Position numbers and translations under genes: made by a program. The notes below the pieces were generated by a model that saw only the letters and a program-made list of their open reading frames with translations, made no database searches and was not told the origin of the DNA. Of a stretch of 64,000 nucleotides of DNA, positions 52,545 through 63,257 are shown piece by piece. How positions within the stretch are numbered: the first letter of the stretch is position 1; every line of letters begins with the position of its first letter. Source of the DNA: Chryseobacterium sp. BLS98 (GTDB lineage: Bacteria > Bacteroidota > Bacteroidia > Flavobacteriales > Weeksellaceae); assembly GCF_001045445.1 (NCBI RefSeq), contig NZ_LFNF01000003.1, forward strand, positions 310,001 through 374,000, given 5' to 3'.

Positions 52545-54260
52545 ATGAAACTTAAAACAAAACTTACCTTAGGCGTAGGTCTTTTATTCTTACTGATCGT
52601 TCTTATGTCAGTGATCGGATCCGTCTATATCAATAAACTGAAATCCGATACTGAAAAGATCCTTACCGCCAACTACAACAGCCTGGAATTTTCCAAAAAT
52701 ATGCTCCTTGCTTTAGATAAAATAAGCACGGACAGTGTGGTTGCCGTTTCGGATTTTCAGAAAAACAATAAGCTTCAGGAGAAAAACCTTACTGAATTTG
52801 GCGAAAAAGAAGCCACTCAAAGCCTGGATCTTCATTTCAGCAGCTATCTGAAACAGCCTTCTCCGGAAAAGGAAAAACTGATCCGTGAAGATTTGGCTAA
52901 AATCATGTCCCTGAATATGAAAGGGATTGAAAGGAAAAGTGATATCGCCATCATTACTGCTGAAAATGCTACTTTCTGGATCGTCAGTCTGGGAACCGTA
53001 TGTTTCCTGATTGCCTTTATTCTTCTATTTAACCTGCCTCAGACCATTGCGGAGCCTATTAATCAGCTTACATTCAGTATCCGGCAGATTGCAGCTAAAA
53101 ATTATAACGAAAGGGTACATTTCAAAGGAAGTGAGGAATTTAACAGCCTTGCGGATTCTTTTAATACCATGGCGGAAAAGCTTCAGGAATATGAAAGCAG
53201 CAGCCTTTCGAAACAGCTGATGGATAAAAAACGGATCGAAACACTGGTGAATAATATGCATGATGCAGTGATCGGGCTGGATGAAAATCACTTTATCTAC
53301 ATGATCAATGATGAGGCATTGAAGATCACCAATCTGCGTAAGGAAGAAATTATCGGCAAGACCGCTCATGAGGTAGCTGTCAATAATGATCTTATGCGGG
53401 AACTGCTTAAAAATATCGATCATCCGGTGAAAGAACCTATTAAAATTGTCCGGGATAATAAGGAAAATTATTTTGAGCAGGATATTATTCCCATCAATAT
53501 TGTAAAAACGGGTGAAAAAGAAACCAAATATATCGGGAAAGTGATTCTCCTCAGGAATATTACCCCTTTTAAAGAGCTGGATTTTGCTAAAACCAATTTT
53601 ATAGCTACGATTTCACATGAATTAAAAACCCCTATTTCTGCTATAAAAATGGGTGTACAGCTACTCGGTAACCAAAAATTCGGAGCGTTGAATGACCAGC
53701 AGCAAGAACTGCTGAAAAGCATCAATGATGATGGTCAGAGACTGCTGAATATTACCGGAGAGCTTCTTAACCTATCCCAGGTGGAAACCGGAAATATCAG
53801 GCTGACCATTGAAAAATGTTCACCAAAAGAGATGGTACAGGCCGCCGTAAAAAATGTTGAAAAGCTGGCAGAGCAGAAAAATATTCCAATCAATATTGAA
53901 TACCTTGTAGGTGAGAATGTTTGGGTGAATGCAGATTTTGATAAGACGGTATGGGTGATTAATAATTTCCTGACCAATGCGGTAAAACATTCTTTCCAGG
54001 ATGAAAATATTGAGATCAGGGTAGAAAAGCTTGATTCAATGATCCAGTTCAGCATTACCGATACCGGGAGTGGGATCGATGAGAAATACCACCGCCAGAT
54101 CTTCGACCGCTATTTTCAGGTTCCCGGGGAACAGCAGAACGGAACCGGCCTCGGCCTTGCTATTTCTAAAAACTTCATTGAAAAACAAAACGGTGAAATA
54201 GGCGTAAAAAGTGCTCCGAACCAGGGAAGTACTTTTTATTTCAGGCTGCCGGAAGCATAA
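52545..54260 (+). CDS. Membrane histidine kinase (HAMP-PAS-HisKA-HATPase) partnered with KdpD
   Basis: 571 residues. Two transmembrane helices (~7-28 and ~146-168) enclose a short periplasmic sensor. HAMP (~168-220), a PAS domain (~225-340, VNNMHDAVIGLDENHFIYMI) and HisKA with His358 (FIATISHELKTPISAIKMGV) follow. The ATPase domain has the N-box FLTNAVKHSF and G-boxes DTGSGIDEKYHRQIF and GTGLGLAISKNFIEK. All catalytic residues are present. No response regulator follows, so the NtrC-type protein at 43485 is the likely partner. It is co-transcribed with the KdpD module. Confidence 0.9.
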   Translation: MKLKTKLTLGVGLLFLLIVLMSVIGSVYINKLKSDTEKILTANYNSLEFSKNMLLALDKISTDSVVAVSDFQKNNKLQEKNLTEFGEKEATQSLDLHFSSYLKQPSPEKEKLIREDLAKIMSLNMKGIERKSDIAIITAENATFWIVSLGTVCFLIAFILLFNLPQTIAEPINQLTFSIRQIAAKNYNERVHFKGSEEFNSLADSFNTMAEKLQEYESSSLSKQLMDKKRIETLVNNMHDAVIGLDENHFIYMINDEALKITNLRKEEIIGKTAHEVAVNNDLMRELLKNIDHPVKEPIKIVRDNKENYFEQDIIPINIVKTGEKETKYIGKVILLRNITPFKELDFAKTNFIATISHELKTPISAIKMGVQLLGNQKFGALNDQQQELLKSINDDGQRLLNITGELLNLSQVETGNIRLTIEKCSPKEMVQAAVKNVEKLAEQKNIPINIEYLVGENVWVNADFDKTVWVINNFLTNAVKHSFQDENIEIRVEKLDSMIQFSITDTGSGIDEKYHRQIFDRYFQVPGEQQNGTGLGLAISKNFIEKQNGEIGVKSAPNQGSTFYFRLPEA

Positions 54261-54292
54261 AGAAAATTCTTTATTGTTTTTCTTTGAGATAT

Positions 54293-55240
54293 TTATAGTA
54301 CAGTCCGGCCTTTAACTAAATTTTCATCGATATCATCAACCTGCTTATAACGGATCTCCCTGCTTTCATTGCAGTATCTGACCGAACCAGATTGGATATA
54401 CCTGAAATATTGTATTGCGATCGGATATTTTGCCTCTAAACGGCTGAACTCTTCTTTCAGTTTAGCGTTGTATTCATAGAATAGACGAACTCCTTTACTG
54501 ATTGCTTCTTCCTCTTTGCAATTTTCAACTCTTTGGATAATTCGAATAGAATGTGCATAATTTCTGATCTCTTTCTTTTTGGACTTTAATGTATACAAAT
54601 CGAGCAAAAGCCCTATACTAATGCCTCCATACTCAAAGATTTTTTCAAATTCATCACTATAATACAAAGATGGTGGCATATCATCCTGAGTATACCATGT
54701 CAGGGAAAATATGACGTTCATAGCAACATCGAAAGCTCTGTATGAGAGATATTCTTCAAGGGAAACTGTTTTCATCTGTACTTCTATGGTGCGTAGTTTC
54801 AGTACGCTTTCCAGATACCTGTTCATTTCCTTTCTGAATATATCTTTTACTTCCGTAGTCCAGTCGGTTCTTGAACAGAATTCGCGGATAGGAACAAATG
54901 TTTTTTCAATTTCAGGAGCTTCATTCAGGGTGGCCTGAAAACCTTCAAAGGTTTGGGTAATATTGTCAAGGTCAACGGAATTATCAAAAAACTCATCATC
55001 AATCAAAGCCCAATAGCAATAATAGCGGCTAACAGCCTTCACTTTCTCAAGGCCTCCCAAAGGATATATATATGATGAATACAGGGCGCCGGTTGACATA
55101 TGGTCACCATACAGCCTTGTGTTTTCACTTGATATATTGAAGATTTCGTTTTTATAATATTCTTTTATATCGCCTACAATTACATCCATTTGTGGATGAA
55201 TCATCTCGGGTATTTGAGATTCTAAAAAAGGTAGATTCAT
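54293..55240 (-). CDS. Class I terpene synthase homologue with degenerate NSE triad
   Basis: 315 residues, normal for bacterial sesquiterpene synthases. The Asp-rich metal motif is present as DDEFFD (81-86), the pyrophosphate-sensor Arg168 (YLSYRAFD) and the terminal RY pair (288-289) are in place. The second metal site is altered: where N-D-x-x-S-x-x-x-E is expected the sequence is L213-D-L-Y-T217-L-K-S-K221, so Asn is Leu and Glu is Lys. It is a lone gene, with no prenyltransferase or P450 beside it. Either it works with an unusual metal arrangement, or it binds prenyl diphosphates without cyclising them. Confidence 0.8.
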   Translation of the reverse strand: MNLPFLESQIPEMIHPQMDVIVGDIKEYYKNEIFNISSENTRLYGDHMSTGALYSSYIYPLGGLEKVKAVSRYYCYWALIDDEFFDNSVDLDNITQTFEGFQATLNEAPEIEKTFVPIREFCSRTDWTTEVKDIFRKEMNRYLESVLKLRTIEVQMKTVSLEEYLSYRAFDVAMNVIFSLTWYTQDDMPPSLYYSDEFEKIFEYGGISIGLLLDLYTLKSKKKEIRNYAHSIRIIQRVENCKEEEAISKGVRLFYEYNAKLKEEFSRLEAKYPIAIQYFRYIQSGSVRYCNESREIRYKQVDDIDENLVKGRTVL

Positions 55241-55391
55241 GGTTGGGTATATTTAAATGAAAGAATAAGGAGAAGTATATTCAGTACATTAATCTGTTAG
55301 GAAAGTTTCTTTCCTTTACTCAAATGAGAGATTATTAGCTTTTCTATTTTATATTTGTTTGATAGTTCCAGAATTTTAGTTTGATAAGGCC

Positions 55392-55796
55392 ATGATAATA
55401 TTCTTTATTTATATTGTGCTGATTTTTGTGATAGCAAACTTGTATTATTTCCTATTTCCAGATCGTAATCATTGGAAAAAGAAAATGCTGTATGTTTTAT
55501 TTTCTTTTTCTTCTCTTTTGCTTGTAACGGACATATCTCTAAGCATTGCAGATTCAGATGATCTTGTGCGTGATATAAAAGACTTCTTTATCTTCTTTTT
55601 ATTTTCCAATATTTTACTTATTGCCTGTGCATTTTTTCTCTTAGCTGTTCATAACTTAGTACTTGGGATTTTGTTTCCAGCTAGAAGCTATGGGACCTAC
55701 ATTTTTGTTTTTATGGTTACCGCATTTTTTGGATGCCTTTTGTTATTCTTTGTATTATATATACTAGTGTCTGCTCTGTTCGGATTTGCCTCATAA
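55392..55796 (+). CDS. Small hypothetical membrane protein, four transmembrane helices
   Basis: 134 residues, strongly hydrophobic, family not recognised. Helices at ~3-20, ~33-50, ~66-90 and ~103-130 are linked by short loops with one charged stretch (DSDDLVRDIKDF). It lies divergent to the terpene synthase homologue and convergent with the leucine-rich-repeat gene. No function can be proposed from the sequence. Confidence 0.6.
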   Translation: MIIFFIYIVLIFVIANLYYFLFPDRNHWKKKMLYVLFSFSSLLLVTDISLSIADSDDLVRDIKDFFIFFLFSNILLIACAFFLLAVHNLVLGILFPARSYGTYIFVFMVTAFFGCLLLFFVLYILVSALFGFAS

Positions 55797-55799
55797 AAC

Positions 55800-55826
55800 A
55801 GAGCTGCGAAAAAATTTCACAGCCCT
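55800..55826 (-). terminator. Intrinsic terminator of the first leucine-rich-repeat gene
   Basis: 12-bp stem AGAGCTGCGAAA / TTTCACAGCCCT (two wobble pairs on the minus strand) with a 3-base loop; the minus-strand side continues GTTTTA. Confidence 0.7.
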
Positions 55827-55850
55827 GCAGATATAGATCATGTTATTAGT

Positions 55851-58316
55851 TTACTTTTTAATGAATTTTTGAATCATCGTTTTGTCTTTTGTAAACAGCC
55901 TGATGATATAGTTTCCTTTAGCCAGGTCGGCTACATTTACAGTATTGGCTCTTATACCTGTGCTATTCAGAATTCTTCCGGAAGCATCATAAATTTCAGC
56001 TTTGATAATTTCCTCACCGGATTTGATGTAAAGAATATCCTGTACCGGATTCGGATAGATACTCACATTGTCCTTGCCTGCTCTGGTTTCAGAAACTGCC
56101 AGTACATTCCTTACCGTAGTGGTGTAAGTGTTGGTAATGATCGGAGCATTATAATCAAAATAAATATTGGCCGTATTGCTGAATGCATCTCCCATATTCA
56201 GAGTAGATTTTGTTTTGATCTTGAAGGAGATGTATCCGTCATTATTGGCATCGTCAAACGGGAGCTGTATATTTTCAAAAATAAATTCAGCAGTATTTCC
56301 GGTCATTCTCGTTACAAAGCTGTGGCTGGCGTGTAAAGGAGTGAGAGTAGAAATATCAAATTTTGAAGCGTCAATTACATCTTTCACAACAATATTTCTG
56401 GCATTAGCAGTTCCCTGGTTTTCAAAGCGGATCAGGTAATGAACATAATCTCCTACCAGGGTCTGTGCGATCATTGTTCCTTCAAGACAGGTTTTATCAT
56501 TCGGATCCAGAGAGTTCACGACGGTCTGGTTCAGGGTAAAGGTATTGTCTGTCGGTGTATCATCCGGAGCTCCGTTGATCTGTGCGGTATAGTTCAGAAC
56601 ATCTCCATTATTTACCGGTGGAGTATCGGTTGGGGTATTCAGCTCGAATTTAACTTTAATTTCTCTTGTTTCAAAAGGCAGGAGACCCGTAAAATTCCAG
56701 GTAAGGTTTCCGGTAGATTGAGCATTAGGCGTAACGGTAGAGCTTACGAAATCCATAATACTGTCATTATAGCTGAATCCAACAGTTCCGGACTGCATGG
56801 TAGTACCTTTGTTTTTGTAAACAATTTTATAGTCTGAATTGAATCCCGGCACTGCAGAATCCAATGGAATAATTACAACCTCAAGATCCGGGTGGGATCC
56901 GTTGGCTGTGATACAGAAATTCTGAGTCAACGGACTTGCCATTGTCGGGAAATTAGCCGTGAAAGAGGCTGGTGAAATGCTGAAGTAAGCAGGGTTTTCA
57001 AGAACCGGAGTGATGGTATGAGCTCCTGCCAGCACCGGAATAGAATAGTTTCCTGAATTATTACTTACAATGCTTCCCGAAGTTCCACCTCCTGTAACAT
57101 TAAATTTCTGAAATGCCTTATTCTGATCGGCCGGATCACAGCCATTTCCATTAAGATCATATTTTGTATTCCCCTGAATGGTATAGAAAGTTCCGCCGGG
57201 AGTGAATGAGCAGTATGAGTTTACCACTACATTATTATAGCCGTACGTTGTATTCTGGCTGATGATATTATTAATTTCCAGATCATCGCAGCAGATATAA
57301 TGCAAATTGGGATTGTTCTGATAGATACCCGATGTCATTCTGCCGTTCTTCATCAATATGCTCTGTAAATTATTGTTGGGAGCACTGAACGTGTTCAGAA
57401 CCGTGTTATGGCTGATATCCAGAGAAGTCAGCTGATTATTATTGAGGAAAAGTGTCTGCAGTAAAGGGACCGCAGAAAGATCGATGCTGTTAAGCTGGTT
57501 GTTGATGATTCTCAGATAATTTAAGGCCGGACTTTGGCTTAAATTTAAAGTAGAAAGGTTATTAAAGCTGGCTTCAAGGTATTTTAATTTAGGAGTATTC
57601 TGAAGGTTGATCGAAGTAAGCTGATTGGCTGGGCAGTTCAGGGTTTCAAGCTTTGTCAGATTGCTTACGTCAAGGCTCGTTAATAAATTTCCTGTAATAT
57701 TAAAGCTGTACAGATCCACAAGTGAACTTACATCAATACTGGAAATTTCATTGTCACTGCACAGAAGGTATTTCATGGTTGTACTTCCGGCATAGTTGAT
57801 CGTTTGCAGCTTCCCTCCGTTACAGGTAAGGATATTCATTTTGGGAAGGTTGGAAATATCCAGGTTGACAATTGCGGAATTGGATACATTAATGTTTTCC
57901 AGAAGGGGACATCCCGTAAAATTGGCAGAAGACATGTTGATATTATTCTCAAAACTTACCAGTTTTACTTTTTGCATACCGCTGATGTCTACGGAAAGAA
58001 GGCTGGGACTGTCGGATACATCCAGGTATTCCAGATTGGTAAAAGACTTTACGCCTTCTATGGAGGAGATCTGGAACGGGCTGCCATTTGAACTGTAGAT
58101 CGTAATATTCCTGATGTTGGCAGCTTCAGAAACCTGTATTTCCCCATCGTTATTAAGGTCCATAGGTATCCAGTTGCCTGCAAGGTCCTGTGTTATGTGG
58201 TTGATAGCCGTTCCGGAAAGAAGTTTGGCCTTAAATTGTAGATCCGGAATGTTGACAATCTGGGCTGTGACGAATAAGTGTGCCAGAAAGAGCACAAAAA
58301 AGTAAAGTTTTTTCAT
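55851..58316 (-). CDS. Secreted leucine-rich-repeat protein with DUF7619-type region and T9SS sorting domain
   Basis: 821 residues. Signal peptide (FFVLFLAHLFVTAQ), then ~14 short leucine-rich repeats at ~60-345 of the form L-T-S-L-D-V-S-x-L-x-K-L-E-T-L-N (YSFNITGNLLTSLDVSNLTK, LETLNCPANQLTSINLQNTP). A linker with the calcium-loop-like motif YDLNGNGCDPADQNKA follows. Residues ~440-735 are the bacterial Ig-like and DUF7619-like region found in many flavobacterial surface proteins (LDPNDKTCLEG, YVHYLIRFENQGTANARNIV, SNTANIYFDYNAPIITNTYT). The last ~70 residues are a T9SS type A sorting domain (SIYPNPVQDILYIKSGEEII). It is a likely surface adhesin or binding protein. It is paralogous to the next gene. 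Confidence 0.85.
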   Translation of the reverse strand: MKKLYFFVLFLAHLFVTAQIVNIPDLQFKAKLLSGTAINHITQDLAGNWIPMDLNNDGEIQVSEAANIRNITIYSSNGSPFQISSIEGVKSFTNLEYLDVSDSPSLLSVDISGMQKVKLVSFENNINMSSANFTGCPLLENINVSNSAIVNLDISNLPKMNILTCNGGKLQTINYAGSTTMKYLLCSDNEISSIDVSSLVDLYSFNITGNLLTSLDVSNLTKLETLNCPANQLTSINLQNTPKLKYLEASFNNLSTLNLSQSPALNYLRIINNQLNSIDLSAVPLLQTLFLNNNQLTSLDISHNTVLNTFSAPNNNLQSILMKNGRMTSGIYQNNPNLHYICCDDLEINNIISQNTTYGYNNVVVNSYCSFTPGGTFYTIQGNTKYDLNGNGCDPADQNKAFQKFNVTGGGTSGSIVSNNSGNYSIPVLAGAHTITPVLENPAYFSISPASFTANFPTMASPLTQNFCITANGSHPDLEVVIIPLDSAVPGFNSDYKIVYKNKGTTMQSGTVGFSYNDSIMDFVSSTVTPNAQSTGNLTWNFTGLLPFETREIKVKFELNTPTDTPPVNNGDVLNYTAQINGAPDDTPTDNTFTLNQTVVNSLDPNDKTCLEGTMIAQTLVGDYVHYLIRFENQGTANARNIVVKDVIDASKFDISTLTPLHASHSFVTRMTGNTAEFIFENIQLPFDDANNDGYISFKIKTKSTLNMGDAFSNTANIYFDYNAPIITNTYTTTVRNVLAVSETRAGKDNVSIYPNPVQDILYIKSGEEIIKAEIYDASGRILNSTGIRANTVNVADLAKGNYIIRLFTKDKTMIQKFIKK

Positions 58317-58574
58317 GGTTGAGTGATTATTTGTTTTGATAAATATATGAAAAATTATATTATGAAAAATAATTACTTTTTAATTTTTATTATTTTATAT
58401 AATGTTTGTTTTGTTTGTTTTTATTTAAATAATTTATTTAAATGTTGATTTTGTGTTAATTTTATTTTTAATTGAAATTTTGAATTAGGATGTGTGCTTT
58501 TGTATAATTTTAAATTTTAGCTGAAGCTGTACATCATTAAAGATTAGACGGGTTATTTCACCTGTGGGCAATAA
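58317..58574. other. Very AT-rich leader region of the leucine-rich-repeat gene
   Basis: Nearly all A/T with runs such as TAATTTTTATTATTTTATAT. It holds the promoter of the minus-strand gene at 58316, but no clear TAnnTTTG box could be fixed. I see no gene or structured RNA in it. Confidence 0.4.
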
Positions 58575-58605
58575 AAAGACCATCTCAGAAAATGAGACGG
58601 CCTTT
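58575..58605 (-). terminator. Intrinsic terminator of the second leucine-rich-repeat gene
   Basis: On the minus strand a 13-bp stem AAAGGCCGTCTCA / TGAGATGGTCTTT with wobble pairs and a 5-base loop, followed by TTTATT. Confidence 0.8.
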
Positions 58606-58627
58606 GTAAAATTCGAAGTCAAAAAAA

Positions 58628-60913
58628 TTAGGCTTTAATAAATTGATAGGTCATTGTTTTGCTCTTCGTGAATATTTTGATAATATAATTTCCTGTTTTG
58701 AGGTCGGAAACGCTTACGGAATTGTTCTTTACACCCGTGGTGCGAAGGATTCTTCCGGTTGCGTCATAGATCTCGGCCTTGGTCACTTCGTCATTCGATC
58801 TGATGTACAGAATATCCTGAACAGGATTTGGATAAATGCTGAAATCATTTTTGGTATTGATTACTTCAGATGCAGCCAGAATATTCTGTACCGTTGTGGT
58901 ATAGGTATTAGTGATGATCGGTGCGTTATAATCAAAATAGATATTCGCCTTATTACTGAAGCTGTCACCAGCTGCTAAAGTAGATTTTGTTTTGATTTTG
59001 AAAGAGACATATCCGTCGTTATTGGCGTCATCAAATGGCAGTTGAATGTTTTCAAATATAAATTCCACATTGTTTCCTGTAGTTCTGGTTACAAAGCTGT
59101 GACTTCCATTCAGGGCAACCAGAGTAGATACATCATATTTGGAAGTATCAATTTCATCTTTTACCACAATATTCTGAGCATTGGCGGTTCCTGTGTTTTC
59201 AAATCTGATCATATAATGTACGTAATCTCCAACTTTCGCCTGAGAAATTAAGGTTCCTTCCAGGCATGTTTTATCATTCGGGTCAAAAGAATTGACAACC
59301 GTTTGATTCAACACAAAGGTATTATCCGCCGGAGTATCATCTTGAGCCCCATTGATTTGGCTATTATATTGAAGAATAGCGCCGCTGTTCAGAGGTGGCG
59401 TTTGAGTTGGGGTATTTAGGTGAACGGTTACAGTGATTTCTCTTGTTTCAAAAGGAAGAAGGTTACTGAAGTTCCAGTTCAGGGTTCCCGGTGACTGTGA
59501 ATTCGGAGCCACCGAAGAACTTAAAATATTCATTATGGTATTATTGTAATTGAAAACAAGGGTTCCCGATTGCACGGATGTACCTTTGTTTTTATAAAGA
59601 ATCTTGTACTGTGCATCAAAACCCGGACGGGCAATGGTGACAGGGAAGATAACTGTTTCTAAATCATGGTGTACACCATTAGCTGTAAGACAGAAATTTT
59701 GAGTAAACGGCGTGGCTTGACTTGGGAAATTTACACTCATACTCTGAGGCGAAATATTGAAATAAGCAGGATTCTCAATGACAGGGGTTATAGTATGAGA
59801 ACCAGTTTGTACAGGCAGCTGATAATTGCCCGAATTATCAGCAGTCAGACTTCCAATACCGCCACTTCCTACAATATTGAACTTCTGGAAAGACTTATTT
59901 AAATCATTACTATCGCAGCCGTTGCCGTTAAAATCATGCTTTGTATTTCCCTGAATGGTATAAACAGTTCCACCTGGTGTAAAATTACAATAGGAATTAA
60001 CTGTAAAATTATTACCACCTTCCACTGCGTGCAGCTGCATATAATGAGGCTCAAGGTAATTATTGGTATCTATACAGACATATTTTAAATTAGGAACACT
60101 CTGGAAATTTCGGGCATCCTCATAGCTTCCGTTCTTCATAAAAACGTATTGCAGAGAAGGATTATTCCCAACCATAATTGTTTTTAGATTATACTGGGCA
60201 TTCAGGTCAACGGTCTGGATATTGGTATACATCGAACTGAAAGCTTTTAGCTTTGTAATTCCAGATAAATTAATAGAAGAAATAGGATTTTGGCTAAAGT
60301 CTAAATGTTCCAAGTTTATTAAGCCGGTTACATTAAGAGAGCCCAGATTATTTTGTGCACAATATAAAAGCTTTAAATGAGGCTTGTTACTAAGATTTAA
60401 AGAAGTTAATTGATTGCCTGAGCATCGGAAATCTTCCAGATTAGGCAGATTGGAAATATCTAAAGAAGTTAATTGATTAGAACGGCACCAAAGCCATTTC
60501 AATTGAAGCAGATTATTGGCACTTAATGACGTGATTGGATTAAAAGAAACATGTAATATCTCCAAATTAGAGAAAGGGGTTGCATCTACTGTTGTTACAT
60601 TGTTATAGTCAATATTTAAATACTTCAGATTGGTAAATGTTTCAATTCCTGAAAGATTTGTAATAAGGTTTGTTAGTTGGTTAGGGGAATTGCCAAGATT
60701 TAAATTATAAACACTGAGCGCCTCACTTACCTCAATCTCATTATTTAAATTCGTGTCAATTTTAATATTATTATTGTTGATATCCTGTGCAATATTATTT
60801 GCAGTACTTGCGGCTAACAATTTTGTTTTCAGATTACTGTCAGGAAAAGTAATAATCTGTGCCTGACATACAGCATATAGAATTATCAGGAAGATAAAGT
60901 AGATTTTTTTCAT
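58628..60913 (-). CDS. Secreted leucine-rich-repeat protein with DUF7619-type region and T9SS sorting domain (paralogue)
   Basis: 761 residues, colinear with 55851-58316 but with fewer leucine-rich repeats (~60-300, e.g. WLWCRSNQLTSLDISNLPNL, LYCAQNNLGSLNVTGLINLE). The shared C-terminal half is very similar (LDPNDKTCLEG-type motif reads FDPNDKTCLEG; NKANIYFDYNAPIITNTYTT), and the T9SS sorting domain is SIYPNPVQDILYIRSNDEVT. Repeat number differs while the C-terminal half is conserved, the pattern expected for a tandem duplication in which the binding part diversifies. A possible -7 box (TATTTTTG, 60957-60964) lies behind the ligA terminator. Confidence 0.85.
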   Translation of the reverse strand: MKKIYFIFLIILYAVCQAQIITFPDSNLKTKLLAASTANNIAQDINNNNIKIDTNLNNEIEVSEALSVYNLNLGNSPNQLTNLITNLSGIETFTNLKYLNIDYNNVTTVDATPFSNLEILHVSFNPITSLSANNLLQLKWLWCRSNQLTSLDISNLPNLEDFRCSGNQLTSLNLSNKPHLKLLYCAQNNLGSLNVTGLINLEHLDFSQNPISSINLSGITKLKAFSSMYTNIQTVDLNAQYNLKTIMVGNNPSLQYVFMKNGSYEDARNFQSVPNLKYVCIDTNNYLEPHYMQLHAVEGGNNFTVNSYCNFTPGGTVYTIQGNTKHDFNGNGCDSNDLNKSFQKFNIVGSGGIGSLTADNSGNYQLPVQTGSHTITPVIENPAYFNISPQSMSVNFPSQATPFTQNFCLTANGVHHDLETVIFPVTIARPGFDAQYKILYKNKGTSVQSGTLVFNYNNTIMNILSSSVAPNSQSPGTLNWNFSNLLPFETREITVTVHLNTPTQTPPLNSGAILQYNSQINGAQDDTPADNTFVLNQTVVNSFDPNDKTCLEGTLISQAKVGDYVHYMIRFENTGTANAQNIVVKDEIDTSKYDVSTLVALNGSHSFVTRTTGNNVEFIFENIQLPFDDANNDGYVSFKIKTKSTLAAGDSFSNKANIYFDYNAPIITNTYTTTVQNILAASEVINTKNDFSIYPNPVQDILYIRSNDEVTKAEIYDATGRILRTTGVKNNSVSVSDLKTGNYIIKIFTKSKTMTYQFIKA

Positions 60914-60960
60914 GGATTAGTTTTATTAGTTTATTATTCTTTTCGTCGTGAAAAAACAAA

Positions 60961-60995
60961 AATAAACCATTGAAATTAAATCTCAATGGTTTATT
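60961..60995. terminator. Bidirectional-looking intrinsic terminator of ligA
   Basis: 13-bp perfect stem AATAAACCATTGA / TCAATGGTTTATT with a 9-base loop and T-runs, 18 bp beyond the ligA stop. Confidence 0.85.
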
Positions 60996-61012
60996 TTTTA
61001 TTTTTTAAGGCA

Positions 61013-63025
<2,013 letters not shown>

Positions 63026-63231
63026 CTATCTTTTGAGCAAAAATAGCTAAACTAATTTCATTAAAAAATACCATAATTAAATATTATAGACATATTAAAA
63101 TACTGTAATATGTTATAAGTTGCTGATTATCTTTATTTTAAAACACTTGTTTAAATTAATTTAACATAACGTTATGATTTAATTGAAAATTTGTTAAAAC
63201 TCCCTTAAACAGGTAGTGGACAAAGTCAAAA

Positions 63232-63239
63232 TACCTTTG
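63232..63239 (+). promoter_or_regulatory. -7 box of the TonB-dependent receptor gene
   Basis: TACCTTTG matches TAnnTTTG and lies 18 bp before the ATG at 63258. The region 63020-63231 is AT-rich with no gene. Confidence 0.6.
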
Positions 63240-63257
63240 CACATCTAATTTGAAGAG

